From: Amycolatopsis deserti
GTDB taxonomy: Bacteria > Actinomycetota > Actinomycetes > Mycobacteriales > Pseudonocardiaceae
Direction: 5' to 3'
Assembly (NCBI RefSeq): GCF_014653945.1
Contig: NZ_BNAU01000004.1
Coordinates: forward strand, 1 to 64,000
DNA length: 64,000 nucleotides
In this document: positions 18,340 through 27,413 of the stretch, piece by piece
How the letters are laid out: every line of letters begins with the position of its first letter
Position numbering within the stretch: the first letter of the stretch is position 1
The notes under the pieces: model-generated
What the model was told of the DNA's origin: nothing
What the model saw: only the letters and a program-made list of their open reading frames with translations
Database searches by the model: none
Translations under genes and position numbers: made by a program

Positions 18340-20009
18340 GCGAGCCGCCGCGCGTCGAGCGAGCCGTCCAGGTAACGCTGCCGGGTCAGGACCCGGCTGA
18401 TCTTGCCGCTCGACGTTCGAGGCACCTCGCCGGGTTCGGTGAACACCACGTCGCGCAGCCGCAGGCCGTGCACAGCGGAGACTTCGGCCCGCAGCCACGC
18501 GGCCACCTCGTCGAAGTCGGCCTCGGCGTCGCGGGCTCGCTCCAACACGACCACGGCGACTTCACCGTCCAGACCGGGCACCGAGAACGCGGCGGCGGAG
18601 TGCGGCCGGACCACCGGATGCGCTTCCACGGTCTGCTCGACGTCCTGCGGGTAGTGGTTGCGGCCGTCGACGATGATCAGGTCCTTCATCCGGCCGGTCA
18701 GGAACAGCTCGCCGTCGAAGATCACCCCGAGGTCGCCGGTCGCCAGCCAGTCCCCGGACTCGCCCGGCGCCCGACGGCCGAAGGCCGCGTCCGGCCGGTC
18801 CCAGTACCCCTGGCCGATGTTCGGGCCGCTGACCCAGATCTCGCCGACCGTGCCGTCCGGCACCGGAACACCGTCCGGATCCACGATCCGGATCCGCTGG
18901 CCGACCGGGCGGCCGCAGGACACCAGCGTGGTGGTGGCCCCGCCGGAGGCCGGGCTCGCGGTCCCCGCCGCCAGCCGGTCCCGGTCGAAGGTGACCTGCC
19001 GCGACGGCGTTCCGGCGTCGGTCACCGACACCAGCACGGTCGCCTCGGCCAGGCCGTAGGACGCGCGGTGCACCTCCGGCCGCAACCCGCACTCGCCGAA
19101 GGCGTCCTGGAACTTCGCGATCGTGGACGGCAGAACCGGTTCGCTGCCGTTGATCAACGACACCACCCGGCTCAGCTCCAGGTAGCTCTTCTCCCGTTCG
19201 GACACCCGGGACGCGCTGTAGGCGTAGGCGAAGTTCGGCGCGGCGCTGATCGCACCCGGGCTGGCCGACAGCGCCCGCAGCCAGCGTTCCGGCCGCTCCA
19301 GGAACGCCAGCGGGTCCATCAGCACCGAGGTCAGGCCGCCGACCACCGGCGCACCAACGCCGAGGATCAAGCCCATGTCGTGGAACAGCGGCAACCAGCT
19401 CACGGTCGACGTGGTGCCGCGCCGCCCGCCGTAGGCCCGCAACGCCTGCTGTGCGTTGGTGACGACGTTGCGGTGCGTCAGCATCACGCCGGCCGGGCTG
19501 CGCGTGGACCCCGAGGTGTACTGCAGGTACGCCAGGTCGTCCGGGTCCGGGGCCGGCCACTCCCGCGTGCCCGAGCTCGCGGGAACCGTGTCCACCACCA
19601 GGATTTCCGGGTCCGCCACCAGGCCCTTCACGTCGTCGCGCTCGTCGTCGGTGGTCAGCACGAGCGCGGGCGAGCAGTCGTCGAGCACCGTGGCCAGCCG
19701 GTCGCCGTGCCCGGGCAGCGACGGCGCGAACAACGGGACGGCGACCAGGCCGGCGCGGATCGCGGCGAGGAAGGCCACCACGTAGTCGACGGACTGGTTC
19801 ACCAGGACGGCCGCGCGGTCACCCGGCTCGGCCAGCTCGCGGGCGTGCTCGGCCACCGCGCTCACGCGGTCGTCGAGTTCGCGCCAGGTCAGGGAGATCG
19901 CGTGCCCGTCGGCGCTGGTGCGGTAGTCCAGGAACGTCACGGCGATCTCGTCGCCCTGCACGCGGGACCAGTATCCGAGCATGGTGGCGAACGAAGAATT
20001 CTCTGTCAT
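18336..20009 (-). CDS. Fatty-acyl-AMP ligase (FadD32-like)
   Basis: A 557-residue ANL-superfamily adenylating enzyme of the FAAL branch. Motifs: YTSGSTRSPAGVMLTH (about 164-179), SWLPLFHDMGLI, LINGSEPV, SYGLAEAT, TGDLG and GRNHYPQDVEQTVE, the last typical of FAALs, with the C-terminal lysine in TSSGKIS. FAALs activate fatty acids as acyl-AMP and pass them to an ACP rather than to CoA; the overlapping PKS begins with such an ACP. It lacks the N-terminal extension of mycobacterial FadD32. ATG at 20009 is preceded by GAGGGA, and a strong promoter lies just upstream. Confidence 0.9.
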   Translation of the reverse strand: MTENSSFATMLGYWSRVQGDEIAVTFLDYRTSADGHAISLTWRELDDRVSAVAEHARELAEPGDRAAVLVNQSVDYVVAFLAAIRAGLVAVPLFAPSLPGHGDRLATVLDDCSPALVLTTDDERDDVKGLVADPEILVVDTVPASSGTREWPAPDPDDLAYLQYTSGSTRSPAGVMLTHRNVVTNAQQALRAYGGRRGTTSTVSWLPLFHDMGLILGVGAPVVGGLTSVLMDPLAFLERPERWLRALSASPGAISAAPNFAYAYSASRVSEREKSYLELSRVVSLINGSEPVLPSTIAKFQDAFGECGLRPEVHRASYGLAEATVLVSVTDAGTPSRQVTFDRDRLAAGTASPASGGATTTLVSCGRPVGQRIRIVDPDGVPVPDGTVGEIWVSGPNIGQGYWDRPDAAFGRRAPGESGDWLATGDLGVIFDGELFLTGRMKDLIIVDGRNHYPQDVEQTVEAHPVVRPHSAAAFSVPGLDGEVAVVVLERARDAEADFDEVAAWLRAEVSAVHGLRLRDVVFTEPGEVPRTSSGKISRVLTRQRYLDGSLDARRLA

Positions 20010-20052
20010 CGAGTCCCTCGGGGAAATCCGTGCCCGAAAATCCGTGCGCTGG

Positions 20053-20082
20053 AGGTTATTTTCGGGCTGTTCAACGTGTCAA
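20053..20082 (-). promoter_or_regulatory. Sigma-70-type promoter of the fadD-pks block
   Basis: On the minus strand TTGACA (20082-20077) is followed after 18 bases by TAACCT (20058-20053). Both hexamers are close to consensus, which is unusual in this GC-rich genome. Transcription would begin near 20046, about 37 bases before the FAAL start. It implies that the five-gene PKS block can be expressed apart from the transporter genes upstream. Confidence 0.6.
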
Positions 20083-20097
20083 TCGGCCGGTATCGGT

Positions 20098-21519
20098 TTA
20101 CTCACCGCGGGACGAGGATCCGGCGGACTTCGTTGTCACGGCGGGAAGAACTTTCCGGGCGGGAGCGCGGAACACCCACAGGGCGAGCACCGCGCCGGCG
20201 ATTTCCAGGGCGGCCGCGACGAGCAGCCCGGCCGTGTAACCCGTGGCGAGGGCGGGCCCGCCCAGGGCGCCTTCGTCGAGCCGAGCGGCACGCACGGCGG
20301 TCAGCACCGCGCCGATCAACGCGACTCCCATCGCGCTGGACAGTTCCCGGGACGCGGTCAGCAGGCCCGATGCCGTGCCCGCGTGCCGTTCTTCGGTGAT
20401 TTCCAGCGAATACGAGGTCAACGGTGTGGTCAACGCCGAGCCCGCGCCGATCAGGAGCAGCCCGGGGATGCGCGGCGGCACCTCGGGGATGTGGTTGATC
20501 GCGGCCACCGCGAGCAGTCCCAGAGCCACCACCAGCAGCCCGGCGCACACGGTCCGATGTGGACCGAGGCGGGCCATGACCCACGGGACCGCCGGGGTCA
20601 CCGCCATGATCGCGACCGCGACCAGCACCAACGGCAACCCCGCCCCCACCGGGCTCAGGCCGAGCGAGTCCTGGTGCAGCAACGGCGTGAAGAAGAAGAT
20701 CCCGGACACCCCGAGCCCCCACAACAGTTGCACGGCCAGCGCGCCGGTGAACACCCGCTCCCGCACCAGATCGCGCGGTACGAGCGGGTCCCGCGCCCGG
20801 CGTTCGCGAATGGCGAACCACGCGATCAGAGCCAGCCCGCCGAGCAGCGGCGCCGCCTCGGACAGCCGGGCGTCGTCGCCCAGCCCGACCAGCGCGGCCG
20901 CGACCAGCACGAGCCCGGCCGTCACCAGCACCATCGCCGCGAGCGCCGGGCGCCGGGCGTCGCGCACCCGGCCGGTACCCGCGGTCGCGGGCAGCAGCAC
21001 GAGCATGACCAGCACGAACGGCAGGTTGCTGAAGAAGATCCAGCTCCACCCCACGTACTCGGACAGCAGTCCGCCCAGCGTCGGGCCGAGCGCGAGCGCG
21101 ACCGCCAGGCACGCCGTCCACAGGGTCGCGCCGATGGCCCGCTGCCTGCTGTCCAGGTTGGTGCGCAGCAGGCTGAGCAGCGCGGGCACCAGGAACGCGG
21201 CGGCCACGCCCTGCACCACGCGCGCGGCGATCAGCAGCGCACCGGTGGTCGCGAAGCCGCCGGCGGCCGCGCCCAGCCCGAACGCGACGAGCCCGCCGCC
21301 CAGCGTCCCCCGCTGCCCCCACCGGTCCACCAGCGTCCCGGCGACCAGCAGCAGGCCCGCGAACGGGAGCATGTAGCCGATGCTGACCCACTGCAGCGTC
21401 GCGAGGTCCAGCGAGAGGTCGTGCCCGATCGAGGGCACCCCGGCGGCGACGATGGTGTTGTCCAGGGTCGTCACGAACGCGCCGAGCGCGACGACCAGCA
21501 GCGTGCGGCCCGGGTTCAC
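20098..21519 (-). CDS. MFS exporter, DHA2 (14-TMS) type
   Basis: A 473-residue membrane transporter with about 14 hydrophobic helices and the usual early MFS motifs (LDNTIVAAGVPSI near residue 20, DRWGQRGTLGGG near 65). Relatives are proton-driven exporters of drugs and lipophilic compounds. GTG at 21519 lies six bases after the R2lox stop. Same strand as the PKS block and 88 bases upstream of fadD, so it may export the product or an intermediate; a resistance role is equally possible. Confidence 0.85.
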   Translation of the reverse strand: MNPGRTLLVVALGAFVTTLDNTIVAAGVPSIGHDLSLDLATLQWVSIGYMLPFAGLLLVAGTLVDRWGQRGTLGGGLVAFGLGAAAGGFATTGALLIAARVVQGVAAAFLVPALLSLLRTNLDSRQRAIGATLWTACLAVALALGPTLGGLLSEYVGWSWIFFSNLPFVLVMLVLLPATAGTGRVRDARRPALAAMVLVTAGLVLVAAALVGLGDDARLSEAAPLLGGLALIAWFAIRERRARDPLVPRDLVRERVFTGALAVQLLWGLGVSGIFFFTPLLHQDSLGLSPVGAGLPLVLVAVAIMAVTPAVPWVMARLGPHRTVCAGLLVVALGLLAVAAINHIPEVPPRIPGLLLIGAGSALTTPLTSYSLEITEERHAGTASGLLTASRELSSAMGVALIGAVLTAVRAARLDEGALGGPALATGYTAGLLVAAALEIAGAVLALWVFRAPARKVLPAVTTKSAGSSSRGE

Positions 21520-21525
21520 CGCCGC

Positions 21526-22458
21526 TCACCGCACCGCGTCTTCGTCGTGGAAGTCCTCTTCCAGCTGCTCCGGGCTGTAGTCGAGGTCGATCCGGTCCAC
21601 CGGCGTGCCGCGCGCCGACTCGATGGCCTTGAGCCGGCGCATCGCGTGGTCGGCGGCGTATTCCATCACCCCGTCCAGCCGCAGGTCGAACGGGTCGCCG
21701 TCGAGCTTCTTCGTGGTCCACTCGATCTGCGCGATGGCGTGCGGCAGCAACGCCTGCATCTCGTCCTGCACCACCTGCCAGTTCGCGTCGTCGGCGGCGA
21801 CGTGGCGGCGGCAGGTGAAGGTGCCCCACGCCATGTGGCGGCGTTCGTCGTCGCCGATGCGGCGGATCAGCTCCTGCATCCCGGGCAGGATCCCGTGCGC
21901 CCGGCAGGCCCGGTTCCACACGAAGTAGCCGGTCAGCGCGAGCACGCCCTCGACGACGTGGTTGTAGACCACCGAGGCGCGGACCTGGTTGGCCGGGCTG
22001 GGCTCGTGTTTGAGCCGCTCCAGCGCGGTGGGCAACGCGTCGTAGAAGATGGCGCGGTAGCCGGGGTTGTCCTCGACGTGCTCGTGCAGGTTGCCGGTGA
22101 CCCCGACGGCGTCCAGCCACAGCCGGAAGCCCTGCGTGTGCTTGGCCTCCTCGAAGCAGAACTGGGTCAGGTACATCTCGTCGGCGAACCGGCCCTCGGC
22201 GGCCATCGCGGACAGGAACGGCTGGATGTCGTGCGTGACCGCCTCCTCGCCACCGGCGAACTGCGCGCACAGCATGGTCGCGGCGAACCGCTGCGTGTCC
22301 GACAGCGCCGCCCAGTCCCGCGCGTCCTGGCCGAAGTCGATGTCGGCGGGGTTCCAGAACTTCGCGTTGCCCTTGGCGAACAGGCGCAGCGGCAGGACGT
22401 CCCAGTTCAGGCCGCCCGCCCGCAACGCGGTGAACTCCTCGCGGATGGTGGTGGTCAC
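21526..22458 (-). CDS. R2-like ligand-binding oxidase (R2lox)
   Basis: A 310-residue ferritin-like protein very close to the mycobacterial R2lox (Rv0233) type. Metal ligands are visible in [15 protein letters not shown] (about 102-109), YNHVVEG and [11 protein letters not shown]. The V and Y that form the Val-Tyr ether crosslink in R2lox (V74, Y165) are present. Known members carry a Mn/Fe centre, bind a long-chain fatty acid and are thought to oxidise lipids. Placement in a lipid-assembly directon supports modification of an acyl chain (inference). GTG at 22458 directly abuts the upstream TGA. Confidence 0.9.
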   Translation of the reverse strand: MTTTIREEFTALRAGGLNWDVLPLRLFAKGNAKFWNPADIDFGQDARDWAALSDTQRFAATMLCAQFAGGEEAVTHDIQPFLSAMAAEGRFADEMYLTQFCFEEAKHTQGFRLWLDAVGVTGNLHEHVEDNPGYRAIFYDALPTALERLKHEPSPANQVRASVVYNHVVEGVLALTGYFVWNRACRAHGILPGMQELIRRIGDDERRHMAWGTFTCRRHVAADDANWQVVQDEMQALLPHAIAQIEWTTKKLDGDPFDLRLDGVMEYAADHAMRRLKAIESARGTPVDRIDLDYSPEQLEEDFHDEDAVR

Positions 22459-24033
22459 TCAAGCCCTCCCGGGGTGCACGGGGACGTCGAGCCAGGCCGG
22501 ATCGGCGGCGGTGGAGGCGAACCCGAGCCGGCCGCCGCCGGAGTTCCAGTCCAGGAACAGCGGGTCCTTGGAGTCGATGACGAGCGCGAGGTGGTGTCCC
22601 GCGGCGACGGTGTAGGCGGTGGGGGTGAACACGAAGTCGGCCGGCAGCGGTTGCCCGGGCGTCGCGGTCTTCCAGCTGTAGGGCAGGTAGCTGATCAGGC
22701 TGCCCAGGCCGAAGCGGTCGACGTCGTAGACGTAGGCGACCGCGGTGCCGGTGGCCGCGGGCGGGACCACCGTGAGGTGCGCGTGCATCGAGCCGCGGAT
22801 TTCGACTGGTTGGCCGCTGGACGTCTGGCTCCACACCGCGCCGCTGCCGGGGTCCACTTGGGGCAGGAAGATGTTCGGCGGGTTGCCGGTCATCGCCTCG
22901 AGGCTGTAGGTCGCCAGCGGCAGCCCGCCGTCGGCGACCGTGTCCCGGTTGGCCGCTACGCCGCGGGTCCACACGGCCGGCTGGTCCTGCAGGGTGTCCG
23001 CGCCCAGGTAGGTCCGACGTGGCTCGCCCAGCACCTCGTCCCAAGTGGACTGGTAAGCCGGTTGCTGCATGCCGGGGCGGGCACGGGTGACGACCGGTGG
23101 TTCGCCCGCGATCGAGGTGTCGGTGCCGGCCACGTGGGCGTCGAACCAGCGGTAGACCGAGGTCCAGGTGTCGCTGGGGAGCCCGAGCAGGCCGCCGGAT
23201 TCGGCGGCGGCGTGGTCGCCGGGCAGGAACTCCGCGCGCTTCGGCCCGGTCAGGCGCTGGTAGAAGGCGGCCATCTGGCCGGGCGGGAACATGGTCTCGC
23301 TCCAGGTCTGGATGGCCAGCACCGCGGGCCGGTTCGCGTTGATGCGATCGAGGTAGGTGACCGGTGAGCGGGGCCGGGCCCACGCGATCACCGCGTCGGA
23401 GTCGGCATCGGAGATCCGCGGTTGCAGGTAGGTCCGCAGCATCGCGTCGGTTTCCGCGCTGAGGGTGCCGTTCGCCTTGCCGGACAGGTAGAGCACCAGT
23501 CCGGCCAGCCCGTGCCGGGTGTCGTTCGTGCTCAGCGAGGCGACCAGGTCCGCCCAGCCGCTGAGCGAGGCCACCGCGCGGATCCGCGAGTCGAACCCGG
23601 AGGCGATCAACGCGATCCCGGCGCCGTAGGACACCCCGCCTACGCCGATGCGGGACGGGTCGGCTTCGGTGTTGCGCAGGGCCCAGTCGATCACGGTCGT
23701 GACGTCGGTGATGTCGTCCGGCCCGGCGACCTCAACCTCGCCGGTCGATTCGCCGAAACCCCGGGCACCGTAGGAAACCACGACGTAACCACGGTTCGCG
23801 AGGTCGCGGGCCGGGATGATGTTCTGCGTCCGGCCGCCACCCCACGCTCCGATGAGGACGGCCAGCGGGTGTGGTCCCGGCGAGGCGGGCTTCATCACCA
23901 TCGATCCCAGCGCGACTCCGTCGGCGGTGTGGATGTCGAGGAACTCCGTGTCGAATCCCTCGGCCGCGGCGGGTATTCCGGGGAGGACCGCCCCGAGCAA
24001 CGCGAGAACGACAGCGGTCACGCGGTGTTTCAT
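22459..24033 (-). CDS. Secreted CocE/NonD (S15-type) hydrolase
   Basis: A 524-residue exported alpha/beta-hydrolase. The signal peptide is about 1-24 (VVLALLGAVLPGIPAAA). The nucleophile is in GGVSYGAG, a GDHAA segment probably carries the histidine, and the C-terminal third is the jelly-roll domain of X-Pro dipeptidyl-peptidase/CocE proteins. Members hydrolyse esters or peptides; the substrate is unknown. ATG at 24033 gives a proper signal peptide, whereas the upstream start at 24069 would not. It is in line with the MMPL gene (32-base gap) and abuts R2lox. Confidence 0.8.
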   Translation of the reverse strand: MKHRVTAVVLALLGAVLPGIPAAAEGFDTEFLDIHTADGVALGSMVMKPASPGPHPLAVLIGAWGGGRTQNIIPARDLANRGYVVVSYGARGFGESTGEVEVAGPDDITDVTTVIDWALRNTEADPSRIGVGGVSYGAGIALIASGFDSRIRAVASLSGWADLVASLSTNDTRHGLAGLVLYLSGKANGTLSAETDAMLRTYLQPRISDADSDAVIAWARPRSPVTYLDRINANRPAVLAIQTWSETMFPPGQMAAFYQRLTGPKRAEFLPGDHAAAESGGLLGLPSDTWTSVYRWFDAHVAGTDTSIAGEPPVVTRARPGMQQPAYQSTWDEVLGEPRRTYLGADTLQDQPAVWTRGVAANRDTVADGGLPLATYSLEAMTGNPPNIFLPQVDPGSGAVWSQTSSGQPVEIRGSMHAHLTVVPPAATGTAVAYVYDVDRFGLGSLISYLPYSWKTATPGQPLPADFVFTPTAYTVAAGHHLALVIDSKDPLFLDWNSGGGRLGFASTAADPAWLDVPVHPGRA

Positions 24034-24065
24034 GCGGCCGACGCTAACGATCAAATGCTTGCCGC

Positions 24066-26048
24066 TCAACGGATCCGCCCGGCTTTGTCACGTGCGGTAG
24101 GAACTGGCGCGGCGGGATGCTCACGCCGGCGCGAGGGCCACCAGTTCGCCGCGCCCAGCCGGACCATGACGGCGGGCACGAGCAGGCAGCGGATCACGAC
24201 CGCGTCCACCAGCACGGCGACCGTCAGCCCGACGCCGGCCTCGCGAACCACGCGACTGTCCACGAACGCGAACGCCGCGAACACCAGTGCCATGATCAGC
24301 GCGGCCGCGGTGATCGTCCGTCCGGTCGAGACGAGTCCCTCGACGATCGCGGTACGCGTGTGACCGGTGCGGCGCCAGTCTTCCTGGATACGCGAGATCA
24401 GGAAGACCTCGTAGTCCATCGACAGTCCGAACAGGCCGGCGAACAGGAACACCGGCAGGTACGGCTCGATCGGGCCGCCGAACACCGCCACCACTACGCC
24501 CAGCGTCGCGCCCGCGGTGAGCAGGTTCATCACCGCCGCGGTCAGCGGGATCAGCACGCTGCGGAACACCAGAGCCAGCAACAGCACCGAAATCGCCACG
24601 ACGGCGGCGAGGAAGAGCGGTAACCGGCTGGTCACCGCCGCCGAGAAGTCGGTCTGCACGGCGACCGCGCCGCCGACGTGCCACCCCGGGCCGGTGACCT
24701 CGCGCAGCCAGGTCACCAGCTCGGCCGTGGCCGGATCGTCCGGGCCGGTGCGGGGCGTCACGGTGAGGACCGGTCCCTGCGGCGGGCTGACCCCAGCCCT
24801 GGTGGCGACGATCTCACGCAGGGCTTGGGTCGCCGCTGCGTCGGCTCGATCGGTGACGAGGACGAGCTGGGCGTTGGCGCCCGGGCCGAAACCCTCGGCG
24901 AGCAGCGTGTCGGCGATCTTCGTCGGACTGCCCGGCGGGTCGTGTCCGGCGCCGGGCACCCCCAGCCGCAGCACCAGCGCGGGCGCCGCCAGCACGGCGA
25001 TGACCAGCACAGCGGCGATCGCGTAGGGCGCGGGACGCCGGGTGACCGAGCGGGCCAGCCCGGCCCAGCCGGGGCCCGGTGCGGAATGTCTGGGCAGCTT
25101 GCGCATGCCGGTGAGCCGGAGCAGCGCCGGGAGCAGTGTGAGCGCCGCGAGCATGGTGAGGGCGACCGCCGCGGCCGAGGTGATGGCGATGCCGTCGAGG
25201 AACGCCAAGCCGACGGTGAACATGCCGGCCAGCGAGACGCAAACGGTGACACCGGCGAAGACCACGCTGCGGCCGGACGTTTCCGCCGCGCGTTGCAGCG
25301 CTTCGGCCGGTGGCATACTTTCGCGCAGGCCCTGCCGGTACCGGGTGAGCACGAACAGCGCGTAGTCCACGCCGACACCGAGCCCGAGCAGCGCGGCGAT
25401 CTCCGTGCTGATCTTCGGCACGGTCAGCACGTGCGACAGCAACACGACCACGGCCAGCGCCGAGCCGACCGACACCGCGGCGGTCACCACGGGCAGCACC
25501 ACGCAGGTGAGCGAGCCGAACGTGATCAGCAGGACGATCGCGGCCGCGAGCAGGCCGATGCCGGCGTTGCCGAGGTTGGGCGCGCCGACGGTCATCGCGG
25601 CGAGCTGTCCCGAGACGCCGACGGTCAGGTTGTCGGATTGCGCGGCTTCGAGGAGTTCCTGGGCCGGCTCGGGGCCGAGTTGCTCGGCGGGGGCGTCGAA
25701 GTTGACGAGGATCACCGCGGTGCGCCGGTCGGCCGACACCAGTTCCGGTGCGGCGTAGGGCGAAACCACCTGCGTGACGCGGTCCACACGGGACAGTCTT
25801 CGGAGCAGCGGCTCGATCTGGTCCCGGGCGGTGTCGATCGTGCCCGTCGTGGCGATGACCACGCGTTCGGTGTCGCCCTTGGGCAGCAGCTCGGCGGCGC
25901 GCGTGCTGTCCGCGGCCGGCAACGCGACGGTGTCCCGGTACGCGGCGCCGGTGTGCTGCGCGGCGAGCACGAGACCGGCGAGTGCGAGCAGCCACCCGGC
26001 GATCACCCAGGGCGCGTGCCGGAAGCACCGCGACGCGAGTCCTGCCAT
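24066..26048 (-). CDS. MMPL/RND-family transporter
   Basis: A 660-residue RND-type exporter with two homologous halves. Each has one N-terminal helix, a periplasmic-type loop and five helices. GLGVGVDYALFVLTRYR in the first half and LSMDYEVFLISRIQED in the second are the MMPL signature segments with membrane aspartates. MmpL proteins export lipids, MmpL3 being the trehalose-monomycolate flippase; this one is shorter and closer to the YdfJ-like group. ATG at 26048 follows GGAGGAGG. It is the first gene of the nine-gene directon and is divergent from a PucR-type regulator. Confidence 0.88.
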   Translation of the reverse strand: MAGLASRCFRHAPWVIAGWLLALAGLVLAAQHTGAAYRDTVALPAADSTRAAELLPKGDTERVVIATTGTIDTARDQIEPLLRRLSRVDRVTQVVSPYAAPELVSADRRTAVILVNFDAPAEQLGPEPAQELLEAAQSDNLTVGVSGQLAAMTVGAPNLGNAGIGLLAAAIVLLITFGSLTCVVLPVVTAAVSVGSALAVVVLLSHVLTVPKISTEIAALLGLGVGVDYALFVLTRYRQGLRESMPPAEALQRAAETSGRSVVFAGVTVCVSLAGMFTVGLAFLDGIAITSAAAVALTMLAALTLLPALLRLTGMRKLPRHSAPGPGWAGLARSVTRRPAPYAIAAVLVIAVLAAPALVLRLGVPGAGHDPPGSPTKIADTLLAEGFGPGANAQLVLVTDRADAAATQALREIVATRAGVSPPQGPVLTVTPRTGPDDPATAELVTWLREVTGPGWHVGGAVAVQTDFSAAVTSRLPLFLAAVVAISVLLLALVFRSVLIPLTAAVMNLLTAGATLGVVVAVFGGPIEPYLPVFLFAGLFGLSMDYEVFLISRIQEDWRRTGHTRTAIVEGLVSTGRTITAAALIMALVFAAFAFVDSRVVREAGVGLTVAVLVDAVVIRCLLVPAVMVRLGAANWWPSRRREHPAAPVPTARDKAGRIR

Positions 26049-26213
26049 CCACCTCCTCCCAACCTGGCCGGAGCGCCAAGCTAGCAACGGGTTCCGCGCC
26101 GGGAACAGGGGTGACGAGGTTTTTCGCTTGGCGGTGACACATTTTCCGCGACGGGTGCGTCCGGCCGTGACAGTCTCGACTAGCGAGCGTTGCGCGGTCC
26201 GGGAGGATGTGCG
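26049..26213. promoter_or_regulatory. Divergent promoter region between MMPL and PucR genes
   Basis: 165 bases separate two divergent genes and must hold both promoters. The stretch around 26118-26150 (TTTTTCGC, ACACATTTTCC) is AT-richer than its surroundings. I see no clean palindrome or consensus -35/-10 pair. Confidence 0.4.
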
Positions 26214-27404
26214 TTGATTCCGGACATGGCGACCAGTCAGGCACGCAGACTGTGGTTCTCGCTGCCCGCCGAGCTCGCCCGGCGGTTCCGCCCGCACGCG
26301 GACCGGCTGGCGACGAAGATCCTCGACGAGATCCAGCACGCGGTGCCCGAGTACGCCAAACCGCTGGAGGGGCAGTTCGGCGAGGTGATCGTGCGTGCGA
26401 TCGAGCAGGCCGTGCTGAGCTGCCTGGACAGCATCGAGGACACGCGGTCCACATCGGACCACTGGGGCCGGATGTTCCACGAGGTCGGCAGGCGCGTCTA
26501 CCACGACGGCGGGAGCCTGAACTCGTTGCAGGCCGCCTACCGCGCTGGTGGTCAGGCGGCGTGGCGGTACGTGTCGAGCTTCGGCCAGTCGATGCGCTTG
26601 CCGGTGCCGATGCTGTGCGTGAGCGCGGAGGCGATCTTCGCCTACGTGGACGAGATTTCGTCGTACTCGGTGGAGGGTTACACGCTGGCCCAGGCGCGGG
26701 CGACGGGCACGCTGGAACGTCGGCGGCGCCGGTTGCTGGAGCTGATCCTCGCCACGCCGCCGTCGTCACCGGCGGCCGTGGCGTCGATGGCGAAGGCGGC
26801 GCAGTGGGAGGTGCCCGAGTGGGTCACGGTGGTGGCGCTGGAACCGTTGGCGGAGGAGCAGTTCCCGCCCGTCCTCGGCGCGGACGTGTTGGTGGACCTG
26901 GAAGGCGCCTCACCGTGCCTTCTCACGCCCGACCCGGCGCGCGACCTGGCGGAGATGCCGCATTGGCGAGCGGCGGTGGGCCCGCGGGTGCGGGTGTCGG
27001 ACGCCGCGACGTCGCTGCACTGGGCGCGGCGGACGCTGGAGCTGGTGGGAGCGGGTGTCATCCCGGCCGCGCCGGTGGTGCACAGCGCGGACCACCTGAC
27101 GGCGTTGTGGTTGCTGCAGGACCGGTTCCTGCTGGACGAGCTGTCGGCGCGGGTACTGGCGCCGTTCGGCCCGCTGACGCCGAAGCAGCAGCTCCGGCTG
27201 GCCGAGACGCTGCTGGCGTGGGTCAAGTGCAACGGAAACACACTCGACATCGCTCGGCTGCTGGACATCCACCCGCAGACGGTGCGGTACCGGGTGGCCC
27301 AGCTCGGGGAGCTGTTCGGGGACCGCCTGGGCGACCCGGAGGAGCGGCTGAAGATGCAGATCACGCTGGAGGCGCACCACCTGCTGGGGACGCGGCCGGA
27401 GTAG
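26214..27404 (+). CDS. PucR-family transcriptional regulator
   Basis: About 396 residues. The N-terminal half is a helical sensor-like region as in actinobacterial PucR/CdaR-type proteins. The C-terminal about 70 residues hold the PucR helix-turn-helix (ETLLAWVKCNGNTLDIARLL, DIHPQTVRYRVAQLGELFG). It should bind DNA and respond to an unknown ligand. TTG at 26214 sits seven bases after GGGAGG and is preferred; ATG at 26226 lacks a close ribosome-binding site. It is divergent from the MMPL gene and is the best candidate regulator of the lipid directon. Confidence 0.8.
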   Translation: MIPDMATSQARRLWFSLPAELARRFRPHADRLATKILDEIQHAVPEYAKPLEGQFGEVIVRAIEQAVLSCLDSIEDTRSTSDHWGRMFHEVGRRVYHDGGSLNSLQAAYRAGGQAAWRYVSSFGQSMRLPVPMLCVSAEAIFAYVDEISSYSVEGYTLAQARATGTLERRRRRLLELILATPPSSPAAVASMAKAAQWEVPEWVTVVALEPLAEEQFPPVLGADVLVDLEGASPCLLTPDPARDLAEMPHWRAAVGPRVRVSDAATSLHWARRTLELVGAGVIPAAPVVHSADHLTALWLLQDRFLLDELSARVLAPFGPLTPKQQLRLAETLLAWVKCNGNTLDIARLLDIHPQTVRYRVAQLGELFGDRLGDPEERLKMQITLEAHHLLGTRPE

Positions 27405-27413
27405 GTGGTGCGG

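Noticed and set aside
8371-20009. Ordinary secreted-polyketide cluster
   Set aside because: Not fully excluded, but the Pks13-like ACP, the FAAL (not CoA ligase), AccD and Ag85-like genes together argue for a lipid; kept as the alternative.
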